NCBI GenBank assembly: GCA_963513935.1
Contig: OY740774.1
Location: 99,331,668-99,395,667 of the forward strand
Direction of reading: 5' to 3'
Origin: Aphrophora alni
Lineage: Eukaryota > Arthropoda > Insecta > Hemiptera > Aphrophoridae
Length of the DNA stretch: 64,000 nucleotides
The notes beneath the pieces were generated by a model. That model searched no databases and was not told the DNA's origin. It worked only from the letters and a program-made list of their open reading frames with translations. Positions 1 to 12,018 of the stretch are shown piece after piece; positions within the stretch are counted from its first letter, which is position 1; the number at the start of each line of letters is the position of its first letter. Both the position numbers and the translations under genes were made by a program.

Positions 1-1339
1 TTACATCGTACAGACTTTTTAATATATATGTCATACAATTTTAAACAACTAAATATTAAAGTTTATAGAAAAGTGACCTCCTCTATTAATTGTCTAAAAC
101 GCCGCTGGTAAATAAACAAATAAACAGTAAACCTTTCCTTTGTGTTTTGTTATTTGTATATTTAAAATACTTGATAGACTAAAAATGTTATCTATTGTTG
201 AATGGCCATACATGAATAACTAATCTATTCTCGACCCAACGTCGTTGTCTATCAAGTTGGTAATCTGTGAGGGAGATAACCCTATAATTTTCTGCGATTT
301 CTACTTTCCATTTTTTTGTATAGCGGATAGTTATAGATGTTTTTTAAACTTTGAGGAGCACCACATTTTTGAAAATACCATTTAATACTATTGTTGGTTT
401 TGATATAAGTAATCCTGACCCGCGTTTATACTAGTCGTATTCTATCGCAACCGGGAGTTTTTATTTTGTTTAAGGGATGTATCAGCAAGAGAGGTTTTGA
501 AATGTAATTTAACTGTTAATTTTACAAAATACTAGCTAGAAACTAAACCACAACTAAAATTCCATCGTTATACGAAAAAATATGTGTTATTTTGAATATA
601 ACACAAACACTATTTGATTTAAAACGTAGAGAAAATCTAAAAAGATTGTTTAAAATGAATCACTATCACAAAACTTTCTTACTGTGTAAAGTAGCGTTAA
701 AATAAATGAAAAAAAAATTGTAATCTCTTAATATAGAAATAATAAAACTGGTAATCGTGTCAAACACAGATTACGTTCAACTAAAAACGACGGCCCAGTT
801 GCATTGAAGATATGCATACATCAGAAGGTAAATCCTACCACAGAAACTGTCGATATACTGCATACAAAACCATTCTCAATGAATGATACGGATTAATCGT
901 ATTCAACTGCAATGGATAATTACTGGAGCAAATTTGTTACTCTTGATGAGTTTCCTATCGCTTGTGAAGACTTATTTGGCAGAATCATTTGACATGATTA
1001 AGGAAAAAGGTAAATTGCTTAAGATATCCGTTTCCAAAAAGGATATTACGTAAGTGAATTATTTTAGAATATAAATATATTCCTAAATACATGCGAAAGA
1101 ATTTATGAAAACGTGGATGGATTCACAGAAGAATATGTCCATTAATTTATGTAACCTTGAGTTTGTAGGAGGAACACAAAAACATATCGTAGAAGAAAAG
1201 AAAAATTATGGTTAACAGAACAAAAAACAGATTTTAAATAATTGGGAACGACTATATATTTTTTTTTGTTAATTTTATATTTATATTTGTTGATAATATT
1301 CGTCTTTACTTTATGCTCGTTATATTATTCCAGAGGTGG
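1..1339. other. AT-rich DNA, no gene seen
   Basis: No open frame of convincing composition, RNA gene or clear repeat was recognised here. Stop codons are frequent in all frames and A/T runs are common. This looks like ordinary intergenic or intronic sequence. Confidence 0.6.
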
Positions 1340-1452
1340 GGGTAGGTAACGAAACCTTAAACCGGTTTTTCATCTACGTAAGCGGTTTAGTTTTACTAGT
1401 CCAGACAGCGGCGTGAGAAATGTGCTCTATCAGCTGAGCTACTCTGCTCACA
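1340..1452 (-). pseudogene. tRNA-like head (tRNA-derived SINE fragment or tRNA pseudogene)
   Basis: Read on the minus strand, 1441-1423 gives TAGCTCAGCTGATAGAGCA, a canonical tRNA D-arm and pol III A box (GCTC/GAGC stem around an AGCTGATA loop). It is preceded by an acceptor-like stretch. The next 45 bases do not form an anticodon arm, and only a weak B-box-like GGTTTCGTTACC appears about 75 bases downstream, too far away for a true tRNA. What is seen is therefore the 5' half of a tRNA fused to other sequence, as in tRNA-derived SINEs, or a decayed tRNA copy. No second full copy was noticed in the window. Confidence 0.45.
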
Positions 1453-1719
1453 TGAATATTTCCAAGAAATGGTTTGGGAGAGCAGGAGATAACAAATCAT
1501 ATTTAGAATTTGTAGAAAGATAATTTGGTTTAGACGTCTATACGGTACGATCGTTATATTTCCCACTTGATAAAAATGAGGCCAAGTGTTCGTTATAATA
1601 GTCTTCGATTTGATACGGATGATCTTACAAGATATGCAATGGATTTTGAACTTGGATTTTCAAGGGACAAAATATGAACACGGACATAAGTATGAAATGA
1701 AGACAACATAATCTATGAA

Positions 1720-1895
1720 TGATAAGATTAAAAGAAGAGAAGTTAAATGGTTTGATCGCTTAATGAGAATACTTGATGATTGATGACTCAATCAATTGTT
1801 CTTGTGGAACCTCACGAATAATGAAATAGAGGGAAGTGGTGACGAAAGAGGCAATGGCATGGCATTGGAGAAGGAGGAAGCACGTGTAACAAAGA
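1720..1895 (+). pseudogene. Possible non-LTR retrotransposon C-terminal relic
   Basis: One frame reads KRREVKWFDRLMRI and then, after stops, a basic glycine-containing stretch. This recalls the tail of RTE/craniate-type LINE proteins (RWFGHVMRM... followed by a RGRPRKRW-like segment). The frame is interrupted, and only the first motif is at all convincing. If real, it is a dead 3' fragment with no function. The assignment rests on motif memory and could be chance. Confidence 0.22.
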
Positions 1896-1920
1896 ATTCG
1901 AGTAAGAGCAAAATAGCTAA

Positions 1921-4900
1921 ATTGAAGTAGCTACACTTCTTTGATTATTCCTCATCTGTTTCAAAGTTTATATCTCGCAATAAAAAAACTAAATAAAAAA
2001 TCGTGACAAATAAATTAATATATTAATAGCAGCACAGTATATACTTGATTGAAATTATTGTTAATAAATTATATAAATATACCAATCCATTCAACCCGCT
2101 TATTATAATTTTAAAACATTTCATAAAAATTCTGAAATAGCGTGCAAATTTAGAAATAATAATTTACAAAAGTAAAATGTCAATTTATTTAACAAAAGAT
2201 AAGGTGTGTTGTTCAGATTGCATAATAATATATTCAAGACGTAAATTATTTGTGTTCTTAAAGATAAGATTGGTCGAGGGAAAGAATGATAAAACATGCC
2301 TGGAAAACTATTAGGGTTGTGGTGTTTTAATACATTATTTATAATTCTGTTATCTAAATATTGACTTTACTGCTTACATAAGTAATATCTAGTTAAATAA
2401 ATATTTCCTTAATATAAAAATAATTTACATTTATACAATAAATAAATTTTCCCGTTAGACTAATAAATACACCTAAAAATAGAATGAGTCCAATAAGTTT
2501 CTTAATATTTTAACCTACATTTCATGTTTGATTGAAAGATTAAACTTACAATAATTTCAACAACTTTTGAGAGTCACTAATACCTAAACGATTCCACATT
2601 AAAAAAAAGAAATAAAAAAAAAAAAAAAGAATAAGATGGTTTTAAAATTAATTTAATTAAAAAATTTATAACTATACTTTCTATGAAACAATTTTTGGGA
2701 TTACGGAATTGAGCTTAAAAAAAGGAAGTTTAGTGGCAATAGAACCAAAATATGTAGTTCAGTTTTGGTTTGTCTGCTGTTATTCTTTTTAAAGTTATTT
2801 AACTGTTTTGGAACTTTCTGAACACACTGTATTGTTTTGTTCCCTACCATCTTCTGTAGTACTCAACTTTTTTACTGAACACCCTATATATTAGACCGAG
2901 AATGAGTAATAATTATTTTAAATATCTTCCGAGAAAAATATAACAAAACTAAATAATAGAAAATTTACAATAGTTAGGGCAATTTAATGCATTCATATTG
3001 AAATTATATTTAATCTCCACAAATTCAATGTAGTTCAATACATTGCTGCAGTAATTTCATTTATTTCAAAATATAATTTCGAACACGGTATCAATTAGAC
3101 TTTAGTTCCTATTCTTATATGCAGATGTATTATTATTGGTAAAACAGAAATCACTGACTAATTTCATATGGGAATTTTCATTATTTTAATTTTAAAACTT
3201 ATCTAAAAGCAAATCTATGAGTGGCTACACTTCCCACGGCTCGTCAAATTTAAATCAGTTTTTAGTTATCAAACCAATGTGAATAAACTGTGTGTATAAG
3301 TTCAGGTACTGAGTTTTAGAAATCATTCTTACGTGGGTCAATAACTCAGTACTCAGTACATATAAATCTAAAATCACAGTTTAACTAAATAGGAAACAAG
3401 CACAATGTTTTCATATTTTGTTACACGTTGCGAGGAAATTGAGGACAATGTAAAGTTTAACTTAGCTTTGGTAATATTAAAGACATCAACACGAATGAAC
3501 GATGATGAGTAACTTTACTCCATTGTCTATGGAGATGAGAGCTTTCAGGCTTAATGAGTGTAAAAGTAGAATTACCATGCGAAGCTCTTTTATGAAATTA
3601 ATCAGTGAACTCAGTTTTAGATTTAATAATAGCTTCCTTGTGTTAGAATAAAGGACTGATATGAAAATATTAACGTGCGATGTATCCATCCTACTTTGAA
3701 CAAAGTATGGTTGCAAATATGTCATGTTTGTTGGAAAAATATTACTTTAACTCATCAAAAATGATGATAATAAAAGATTTTTGTTTCTTACTGAATTTGT
3801 ATATAGATTTTTTTTCTATTAAACAACATACATTTTTGTTAACTTTATAAAAATATGTGAAAATTAAAAAAAAAGGAAAGAAAAAAAACCCTTTTTTGGG
3901 GATAAAAGTACAAGATTTGGAGTACAACTATCGGTAGAACTAAAAATGGAACTAAATATTTGACCCTAGAAGAGGTCCCCGCGGCACTGTCATTTTTTTC
4001 AGGATTTCATAAAAAAAACAATTTAAGGAAGATTACTATGTTAGTACCATTTATGATGTATTAGCACTTAAAAGTTGTTGAAAATATTGGATATCTGCCT
4101 ATTAATCAAAAACATTGAAAGACTTAAATCGTCCTAAATCCAATTACTTAGTCAAATTAGTCAAATCAAATTACTGAAGTTGAACAATATTTAATAACTT
4201 GTTTTATCAATTTTTGAGAATTCAAGGTGTGATTTCACAAACAAAATTTTAATTCTACTAATTTCTAACAAGGTATATGGGATTTACCCTAATAATTTCG
4301 GTTCCAGGGCTGGAAATTATATAATTTCAAAAAGTCTGAGAGCCACTATCTCCTAAAATATTTCCTAAATAATTGCGTATTTTTCAAAGTACAATAAAAT
4401 AATTCAGTCAATATTCAATTGTTTAAATAGCCTACATCGATATGTACAATATTGTTCAATACAATAATTGTAGTTCAATGAATGGTAAATCACAATCAAA
4501 CTTCAAGAAACAAGCAAACCTTAAAAGAACATTTAACTTTTATTATTTCTTCATGTGAGTGTGTTTTTTAATCAAGTATATAGTAGACGTGGTATTATTT
4601 ACTCTCAAGTCTTGATCACGAATATTGTTGTACATCCCGTGACATGGTAGGCAGTAGTCAGATTGGGTTTAAAAGAACGATTTATTGAATGCAATTAGTT
4701 ATTATTATAATTCAAAATATCAAATGTAATATTAACAGAAAACACAATCTAACTTATGCAGGTCTAGAGGTAGTGTATTATAGTTCTATATATAAAATTA
4801 TATTCAGACCTACGAGTAAAGAGGCCTATACTGTAGAATGTGTCGTATAGAAACCATCCAATAATTTAAATGTGTACCTATCATGCGAGTTTGAAAGCGA

Positions 4901-5944
4901 GACACAAAAACCTTCTAAATTCACAGAAGAACAAACATAAGTTGTTGCGTTCAGTAGATAAATGGTTTCACGCTTCATTCATAAGTATAGTTAACATGCA
5001 GTAGTAATTAATATTTTGGAAATTTACAAACAGATTTTTTTGGACAACGAACTTACCCTAGAGTATAAAGTTATATTTGCGAAAAATTGTAAGGAATCGA
5101 ATAAGTAACCAGTATTGTAGTCTTTATTTAAAACCTTAAAATAAATACATAATATATACTACTTTGTGTAGGACAAACCAATAACTATTATGGGTTTAAA
5201 GTTATTTCATGATGATGGATTATTCCTATTGTTAATATAGTTAAATAGGACATTTTCCATCATTTGTGTACATTAAAACGAATACATTAAAACGAAAAAT
5301 GCAAAGCACTTTTTACAAAGTATGAAAAAAAGAAATTTTGTTAGATCTTTACGATTTTATTGAATGCTAGTAAAATATTATAATACATTCTGTTACTCTG
5401 CCAATAGAGTTCATCAGTACAGATGTAATTTAATCAAATTCCACCCATGTTATGTTTACTATTTGCATCGCTTTGCATTACATATTTACGTGGCGTGTTT
5501 ATAACAAAGTACCTCATGCTTCATTAGCTTTATGCAACGTTAAACATGTGTTTACCCCAATTTATCAAATCAGATATTTCATTTAACATTATTATTACTA
5601 CGGATCATACAACTATAATGTTTAAAGCTCTCTGTTAAATTTGCATACATTCATGCGAGTTAGATAGTCATGCAAGTGTTTAGTATTTATGGTTTACATT
5701 ATATACATTTATATGATCAACAATAATAGAATTATGAAAATGAAGTTCTCTCTCTTCCATGCATATAATCAAAAATAATATTATACAATACTTAAACGTG
5801 ATAAAAAAATTAAAATATTTTTTTTAATGTAATTTTTTTATTACTACATTGTTGTATATATTTATGATAGAAAATTTCCAATAGGAAGAGTCGACAACCT
5901 TTATATATAATTGAAATCTAATACACATTTATTAAACTAATTAG
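1921..5944. other. AT-rich DNA, no gene seen
   Basis: Four kilobases without a supportable gene. Open frames near 3490-3930 are short and rich in F, I, K and L, as expected from AT-rich DNA. Around 2880-2893 an ACACCCTATATA motif resembles the CACCCTGTATA termini seen elsewhere in the window, so an old transposon end is possible. Nothing else stands out. Confidence 0.6.
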
Positions 5945-6130
5945 AGCTTATATAAAGGTGCCAACTTTACTGTCAACGTTAGGAGAGAATCCAGTGTGGA
6001 GCCTGACCTTGAAGAAACCAATAGGGACCGTGCGGGTTTGCCAATTCGTTTCCACGCTGTGACAGTGCTTGCCACAGCGATTCTTCTCCAGTTAAGTTCA
6101 TTTAAGGCGCTGGGATAAATTATATATCCT
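5945..6130 (+). promoter_or_regulatory. GC-richer island with TATA box (candidate promoter or exon)
   Basis: A TATATAAAGG box at 5949-5958 is followed about 25 bases later by an initiator-like TGTCAACG, then by about 150 bases distinctly richer in G and C than the surroundings. That stretch holds one open frame of about 50 codons starting near 5940 (no good ATG) and ending at TAA near 6117. The pairing of a TATA box with an initiator at the right spacing supports a pol II promoter, but the open frame matches no family I know. It could also be the start of a lost transposon. A 13-base string (CTTGAAGAAACCA, 6008-6020) recurs at 18000-18012. Confidence 0.3.
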
Positions 6131-6292
6131 GCATTTAATTTTGTACCACAAATGTAAAGTGCCTAAATTTAATGAACTTTTTTTTTAATACATCCGTAGC
6201 TTATTTCCTTCTTTTTAAACAAATGATCAGAAATTTCCCAACGAAATCAATAGTTTCCCAACCACGTAAATAAATGTAACGGAAATCTTTTC

Positions 6293-6535
6293 TACACTTT
6301 CAAAAGTCCCTTACCACACTTGGGAATAAACAAAATAACAAATAACAAACTTTTTGTCAAAAGTAAAATGTTTATTCGTTTTAAGGTCTTAAGGTCGTCT
6401 TAAGATCTAAAACGAATAAACATTTTACTTTTGACAAAAAGTTTGTTATTTGTTATTTTTTTTATTCCCAAGTGTGTGGTAAGGGACTTTTGAAAGTGTA
6501 TAATATTGTCACCACAGTGCTCTGGTCTTTGTTTA
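6293..6535 (+). mobile_element. Hairpin insertion 1 with 11-bp target duplication
   Basis: The element is bracketed by an exact direct repeat GAAATCTTTTC (6282-6292 and 6536-6546). It begins TACACTTTCAAAAGTCCC at once after the left repeat and folds back on itself. The arm 6293 to about 6391 pairs with about 6400-6500 through a short loop, with a few indels (an extra TG near 6474). The second arm is followed by an unpaired 35-base tail ending TCTTTGTTTA against the right repeat. The same tail and the outer part of the arm occur at 57566-57721. It has no coding capacity. The long target duplication and one-sided tail fit retroposition better than a cut-and-paste MITE. Confidence 0.7.
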
Positions 6536-6769
6536 GAAATCTTTTCCGTTAAATTAGAAGAAGCTTCATTTAAAAAAGTTATATTTATTTTGTTCTGAGT
6601 TATTACTATTATTACCAGGGAAATAATTATTACTGCTAAGGAACAAAATGTTTAAAAAACAAATATGTCAGTACCGATGTAAAATGTATATATAATGTAT
6701 TAGTTAGACTAAACATGTTTAAATTATTTTAAATCAAACTATTTATTTATTTACACAACTCTAAATTGC

Positions 6770-6900
6770 AAGATGTCGTCGGCCTTGTTTGGGGGTTAGA
6801 TTCGTGAAGGGAGGTTCAAATTGACAACCGCGCGCTACTCTTGCTCTCCTATTGGCTACTTACTACGCAACGGACTTGGACTTGGTAGCACATTCTGATT
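6770..6900. other. GC-richer island with CCAAT-type box
   Basis: A short stretch of unusually high GC content containing CCGCGCGC and CTATTGGCTAC (an inverted CCAAT box). Such islands are rare in this window. It might be a promoter remnant or a piece of a mobile element; no adjacent coding frame supports a gene. Confidence 0.2.
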
Positions 6901-7309
6901 TGGATCAAGAATCTCATACTTTCTATAATTTGATTTCCAAGCCGATTTTAATGTATTTGGCGTTTTAAAACCCATTTCAAAATAGTTTGTATTTCGATAC
7001 CTTTTTCCTGATATTAGCAGTAAACGGGAATTATGACTGTCTACTTTAATGTTGTTGTTTTTATTTGTTTTGTTTGGTTTAAAGGCGAAATCTCAATCAA
7101 TTTAATCTCCTTATTGAAGCTAAATAAAGAATTATGTAGATCCAGCTATAATAGATCTGGAGTGCAACAACCAAAATTCATTATAAACACCTGAAAAAAC
7201 GTATCTAACACTCCTTTAAAAAAGAAAAAAAATATTAAAAATAAGAGGTTTTTGAAACATTATTTACGTGTAATAAATAGGTCTTAAGCCTAGACGAAAT
7301 TTATTTACA
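6901..7309. other. AT-rich DNA, no feature seen
   Basis: No gene, repeat or RNA structure recognised. Confidence 0.5.
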
Positions 7310-7480
7310 CAAAAATGCCTTTTTTACAATGCTTGGACCCTCAGAGGCTAACTTTAGTGAATACGGTCTTGACAATCCCGTAGAACGCTATCTAGATATA
7401 CACCTATTTATCATGAAGTCTTGGGTTATATCCCTCAATTGTGTCTTTCCTATGTAACGTCCGTTATACATAAAATAATC
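7310..7480 (+). repeat. Dispersed repeat family A, diverged copy
   Basis: Shares a run of conserved blocks (AATACGG...TTGACAATCCC, CTATCTAGAT, CATGAAGT...ATATCCCTC, CTTTCCTAT) in the same order with 38895-39135 and, inverted, with 41925-42160. This is the most decayed of the three copies. The family carries no reading frame and may be a retroelement 3' end or a non-autonomous DNA element. Confidence 0.45.
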
Positions 7481-9983
7481 TAAATCGCCAATAATGCAGA
7501 TTAAATTAAACTACCTAATAAAGACTCAGTTCTAGCGCTTGGATAATGCTACCACCTGGTGAGTGATATGGAAAACGACATCGGACCAACCGCCCGATGG
7601 ACCCTGACCTCGACCAACATTTATCATGCGAGTCACTTCTTAACTTCAATGTAGATCAGTCGCCTTCTGACAAAATGTGATACTCAAAGTAAAAATTCAT
7701 AATCAGAATCACTTTCGTTTCTTTTCAAAATTATGCATAAAATATTCAACCAACTCATACAATTAGGGCTTGTTAGTGCACATTGTAAAAAAGAAAATCG
7801 GTGAGTGTTTTTTTCCTTTTTTTTTCCTACGATGACTTTCCTGGACGCTAGAAGCTCGTAAGCCTTCCTTACAACACGATCTCAGGTAACAGAATTAAAA
7901 TTGACCATCTTAATTTAACTATGTTAATATCTTTAAGTTTTAATTGCTGATATGTATTGTTTAGAAATAGTTTAATTGTGATTAATTTTTTTTAATTGTC
8001 AGTAATTTCTTTTGAAAAAGATAATGTCTTATAAAAGTAGAGTAACCTTCTTTCATTCAAAAAATTTACAAAATCAAATCATAATCTTTAAAAATAGTCA
8101 TAAAATCAAAGAATTAATTAGTCAATCTTTTCCTTAATTAAAGTCTTTTTTTTTAATTTCCTTGCAATTAGTACCTGTTCATTATCTCAGACAGAGACTG
8201 AGCTACATTAGTTTCTTTATTAATAAAAAAAACTTATTTTGTAATTTTCTTTTCAAGACATTTTGTAATTCTGATAATATATATATTTTTTTTATTTTAA
8301 TTAAATTTCAAACTAACTTCATTACATAAAAAAAAACTTGTTAAACAACCTGTATAAGTTTGTCTAAACCTAAACAAGTTGCCTCTTTTGCGCAGCAAAA
8401 AGCTGGTTCAAGGTTGGCAGTAAAGACAAGCCGAAACACACACAGCATTTCCTAGTGCACCAGCTCAACTTACAAAAAAAAAACTTTGAAAATATGACTT
8501 CTGTTAATTAGAGGAACTTTGGTTGTGTTTTTTTTTTTTTATAATAAAAAAAACTAAATTTAATCAAAAAAACAAAACATGGTGTAATAATGTGATTTCA
8601 TCTTAGTGACTATTTACTGTAGAACAATGTGTACTAATTTAAAATTTAAAAAATGGATGGGATAGCATATGCAAAATTTCGGCCTCCACGACCCCAAAGG
8701 GGTTATTTTTCAAAATTAAAAAAATAAACATTGACGTCAATGATATAAAATAAAATAAAATTTAATTTTCCTTATATATAATAAATTTATCTTTTTAATA
8801 TAAAAATATTTAGTTGATCAACTTAGTTTTTAGGAAATTTAATAATATAAATGGTAGTAAATTATAAGCATTTGATAATGCAAATTTTGTTATCCTTAAT
8901 ATACACTTTCTAGCTAAATTTATTGTCAATATCTAATTTCCTTTTTTTACAAATTTATATTACCTTAAAAATAAAACCTTTTTGTAACAGTTGTATTGGG
9001 GGGGGGGGAGATCAAGTAATTGTAAATTTATCAAGGACATGTAATTGTTTGTTTTTTTTTTGAAACTTGTTTAGAAATCAATATGTTGTTAATTGGTTAA
9101 TTGTTGGTTGACTTTTTGTGAATGGTCAATTTTTTTGGGGCTTAATAAATTTCAGCACTGTTTGAAATTTGTTTCTTTTTTTTTTAAACATGTTTACCAA
9201 TGGGTTCCAATAAATTATAATTCTTAATCGCCTGGTAACACCTATCAGATCTCTTTTAAGTAACCCTTGTTCTTTTCCGATCGTTACGCGATTATAGTAT
9301 TCCAGGGCTAAAGGTCTTTATTTAACCTCTTGTCTTCCTATTTGTATAAGGAGATGATAATCAAGAGGTTTATTGTCTTTAAACAACAAGCAGAAAAATA
9401 CGCAATTATTTGGATATGTTCGTTAATCAAAAAATTTCGTCAGTAAACTTCAAAATGTTTTGTCATGTTAAACAGCAATTTGTTAAAAGTTTCTTATCTG
9501 TAGAACCTACGACATCTCATTGTGTTCAGTTTTAAAATCTACATTTAATGATATCCGGATTTGTTTTCTACGATAAAAAAAAAAAAGTTACTCCTTGTAT
9601 ATTTTCTTATCCGACTAATTTACATTTTGGGTAAACCACAAAAATAATATTTGCAGTAGTCGTAATTTTTTTATGATTTACGTTTATTAATCAACTTTTA
9701 CATCCCAAACTACAATACGTCACGCAGCCGTTTATAGGTACTTTACAGCCAAACGGAAGTAGTCAAATAGTAAAGCGCTTAGTCACGAAGTTATTCGTGC
9801 ATGTATTTTGTTTTATCTATTGCAAGTAGTTTCGCAATAATTACACGCTAAGAACAATTACAAAGATTTATTATTTTCCATTTAATGCCCGATAGTAGTG
9901 TCTTATCGTTCAGGTGTTTTTTACGTTCTATGGAAGATTTTTTATATTACGAGTTTTTAATGAAATATAGTATAGTTACATCG

Positions 9984-9985
<2 letters not shown>
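7481..9985. other. AT-rich DNA with homopolymer runs
   Basis: No gene recognised. Long T runs are frequent, and an 11-base G run occurs at 8998-9008, unusual for such AT-rich sequence. Otherwise nothing is visible. Confidence 0.55.

Positions 9986-10035
<50 letters not shown>
9986..10035. repeat. (AT)n microsatellite
   Basis: Fifty bases of uninterrupted alternating A and T immediately upstream of the satellite array. Confidence 0.95.
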
Positions 10036-10038
<3 letters not shown>

Positions 10039-10059
10039 AGTATATTCATATGTATCATT

Positions 10060-10517
10060 TTTTAGGACACCCGGTATAAAATGGTTTTTTGTCAGATAAT
10101 GGCTTAGCGTTATCATCAGGGTTATTATTCTCACTTGGCAGCCAAGCGTTATCGTTAGACTTTTAGGTCATTTAACTAGAGGAGCTTTTTTGTCGCTTGG
10201 CGGCATATGGTTATCATTAGGGCTTTTTCACCTGTCGTCCTAGCGTTGTGGTAAGAGTTTTGGCTTTTTTACCAAATGGCCTAGTGCTATTGTCAGGACT
10301 TTTTTGGTATGTGGTGGCCTACCGCTGTCGCCAAAATCTTTTTTGTTACATAGCACTCTGAAGTTATTGTCCGACATTTTTTGTTACCTTGTGATGTGGC
10401 TTTACTTTCAGGAATGTTTTTTTAGCTGGTGGCTTATCCTTATTTTTAGCACCATTTTTCATGTGTCAGCCAATCGTTATCATCAAGGCTTTTTTGTCAC
10501 CTGATGTCCTAGTGTTA
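10060..10517. repeat. Decayed left edge of the 40-bp satellite
   Basis: Diverged monomers are recognisable by recurring GCCTAGCGTTATC, AAGGCTTTTTTGTCACCTG and TGTCCTAGTGTTA blocks at roughly 40-base spacing. The open frame that can be read across 10304-10504 is an artefact of the repeat. Decay at the edge with a homogeneous centre is typical of satellites maintained by unequal exchange. The last monomer is broken after CTAGTGTTA by the transposon insertion. Confidence 0.85.
10515..10517. repeat. Target-site duplication TTA, left
   Basis: TTA directly outside the left inverted repeat. The identical TTA lies directly outside the right one at 12495-12497. Joining the flanks at this trinucleotide restores a satellite monomer. 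Confidence 0.85.
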
Positions 10518-10561
10518 GGCCGCCTTCACACTAGGTCACTGTGACCGTGGTCACTGTGACC
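10518..10561 (+). repeat. Harbinger left terminal inverted repeat
   Basis: Forty-four bases identical to the reverse complement of 12451-12494. It contains two overlapping palindromic GGTCACTGTGACC-type boxes. Further GTGACC boxes follow to about 10745, forming an extended subterminal region. Confidence 0.92.
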
Positions 10562-10873
10562 GGAAAAATTTTAAAGCATAGAGTTAAATGTAGCCCTTCA
10601 CACTATAGGTCACTGTTGCTTGGCAAGGAAACAGTGACCCATGAGTGACCCAGCTCGGTCACCGACTGGGTCACTTTTGTGTGACTCGTCAGGCACGATA
10701 CATTACTGCAAATGGAGCAGTTCACACTGGGACACTGTGACTAGGGTCACTGTATGCGAGCCCGTTGGTCTGAACAGAACAAGTGAAGTTTTCGTAGCAA
10801 CAGTTTGTTTATGTATAGTATAGTAGTAAAAGTGATAACTTTAATGAAAGTGATAACTTAATCATTGCATAAT

Positions 10874-11257
10874 ATGATGAGTGACAGTGAAGTGATTATG
10901 GATGAAGGGAGTGAAGCTACACAACATGCGATGGATGGAAGTCCAAGTATTGGGGTTGAGACTGAGGAGAATAGTTTAAATGTAGAAACTGTGACAGAAA
11001 ATCGTAAAAAAACAAATCCAAGCAAGACGAGAAGAGGTTAAGGGAGGAAGAAGAAAGGAAAAGACTACAGAGATTAGTAGACGATAAGTTGGGCGTAGAA
11101 GAGTTCATTTGTGAGGTGGAAAAGCTCCCTTATCTTTGGAATAGTGGGGAGGAAGCATACTCCAATAAACAAGAGAAGGTGAAAATATGGATCGCAGTTA
11201 TTTCTTCATTTATTGAAAATTTTGATGAGTTGAAGAATGCTGAAAAAGATGAAATTG
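10874..11257 (+). pseudogene. MADF/Myb-SANT-like Harbinger accessory protein, first exon, frameshifted
   Basis: An ATG at 10874 (a second at 10877) opens a frame beginning MMSDSEVIMDEG that stops at TAA 11039. Shifting frame downstream gives LREEEERKRLQRLVDDKLG and then a MADF-like segment with FICEVEKLPYLWNSGEEAYS and VKIWIAVISSFIENF (W and L positions typical of MADF). The exon runs into a clear splice donor GTAAGT at 11258-11263. In PIF/Harbinger elements this second protein binds DNA and helps bring the transposase to the nucleus and the element ends. The frame break near a run of seven A residues, and the absence of later exons, mean it is not functional here. Confidence 0.7.
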
Positions 11258-11671
11258 GTAAGTAAGCCTATCTGTTGTTTTTGTAAGTAATATTTTTGTG
11301 TAGGATCAGTCGGTAAATAAGTACACTACTTTGTTTAGTAGGATGGAATCATTTCCATATATTTACGACGGCATTGCTGTCGGTCTTATCTTATCTATCT
11401 GGGAGGGATAACGGTTCGCTTTAACGTCACCAGCAGCGGCCCGCGGTAATGAATCACTGTTTACTTTGTAGCAGCAATGAGAAAACAAGAATTTATTTTA
11501 GTTACTAAAATTGATTGACAATAATTGTTTACAATATTATTACATATTCTGAAACTACAATAAATTCCATTCAAATCATTATGAGGTTGGTTGTAAAAAT
11601 TTTATGTATTTTTTAAAATATTATAAAAGTTATGTTTTTGTAACAAATTCTCATACAAACTGTCCTAGTAG

Positions 11672-11899
11672 TTATATCCGTTCCATTTGCCATGGAACAG
11701 ATCCTTCATCCGTTAAGAAATAATCTGCGAATTTGTCCCTTAGCTTGTAAGCTTTCTTCTCTTGTTGACTGGTAGGCAGATCAAGGTCATAGCATAACAA
11801 TAATTCAATTTCTTTTAATAAGTTGTAGAATTCTGTTTTACATATTTTTGATTGAAAAATTTGCTGCTGTATGAAACAAAAAATGAATGATTTAAACAT
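11672..11899 (-). pseudogene. HARBI1-like transposase, C-terminal fragment
   Basis: The minus-strand frame ends KLRDKFADYFLTDEGSVPWQ followed by MERI and a stop. This is the characteristic tail of insect HARBI1-like nucleases (RDxFxxYFxxxGxVPWQ). The N-terminal side of this open stretch is AT-rich and probably intron or divergent sequence, so the true exon start is uncertain. Only about 115 bases separate it from the first exon, so the catalytic DDE domain of roughly 200 residues has been deleted. Confidence 0.65.
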
Positions 11900-12018
11900 A
11901 TATACAATATATTTATGTACAATATTGCCGTACTATTGAGACAACAAGTAGTATACTAGTACACCACTTTTGTTTCCGTTTTATTAATATGAGAATAATT
12001 TAGTAACATCAAACTCAC

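Noticed and set aside
10304..10504. 66-codon plus-strand frame
   Set aside because: Lies entirely in decayed satellite monomers.
10917..11108. 63-codon minus-strand frame in the transposon
   Set aside because: Antisense shadow of the MADF gene exon.
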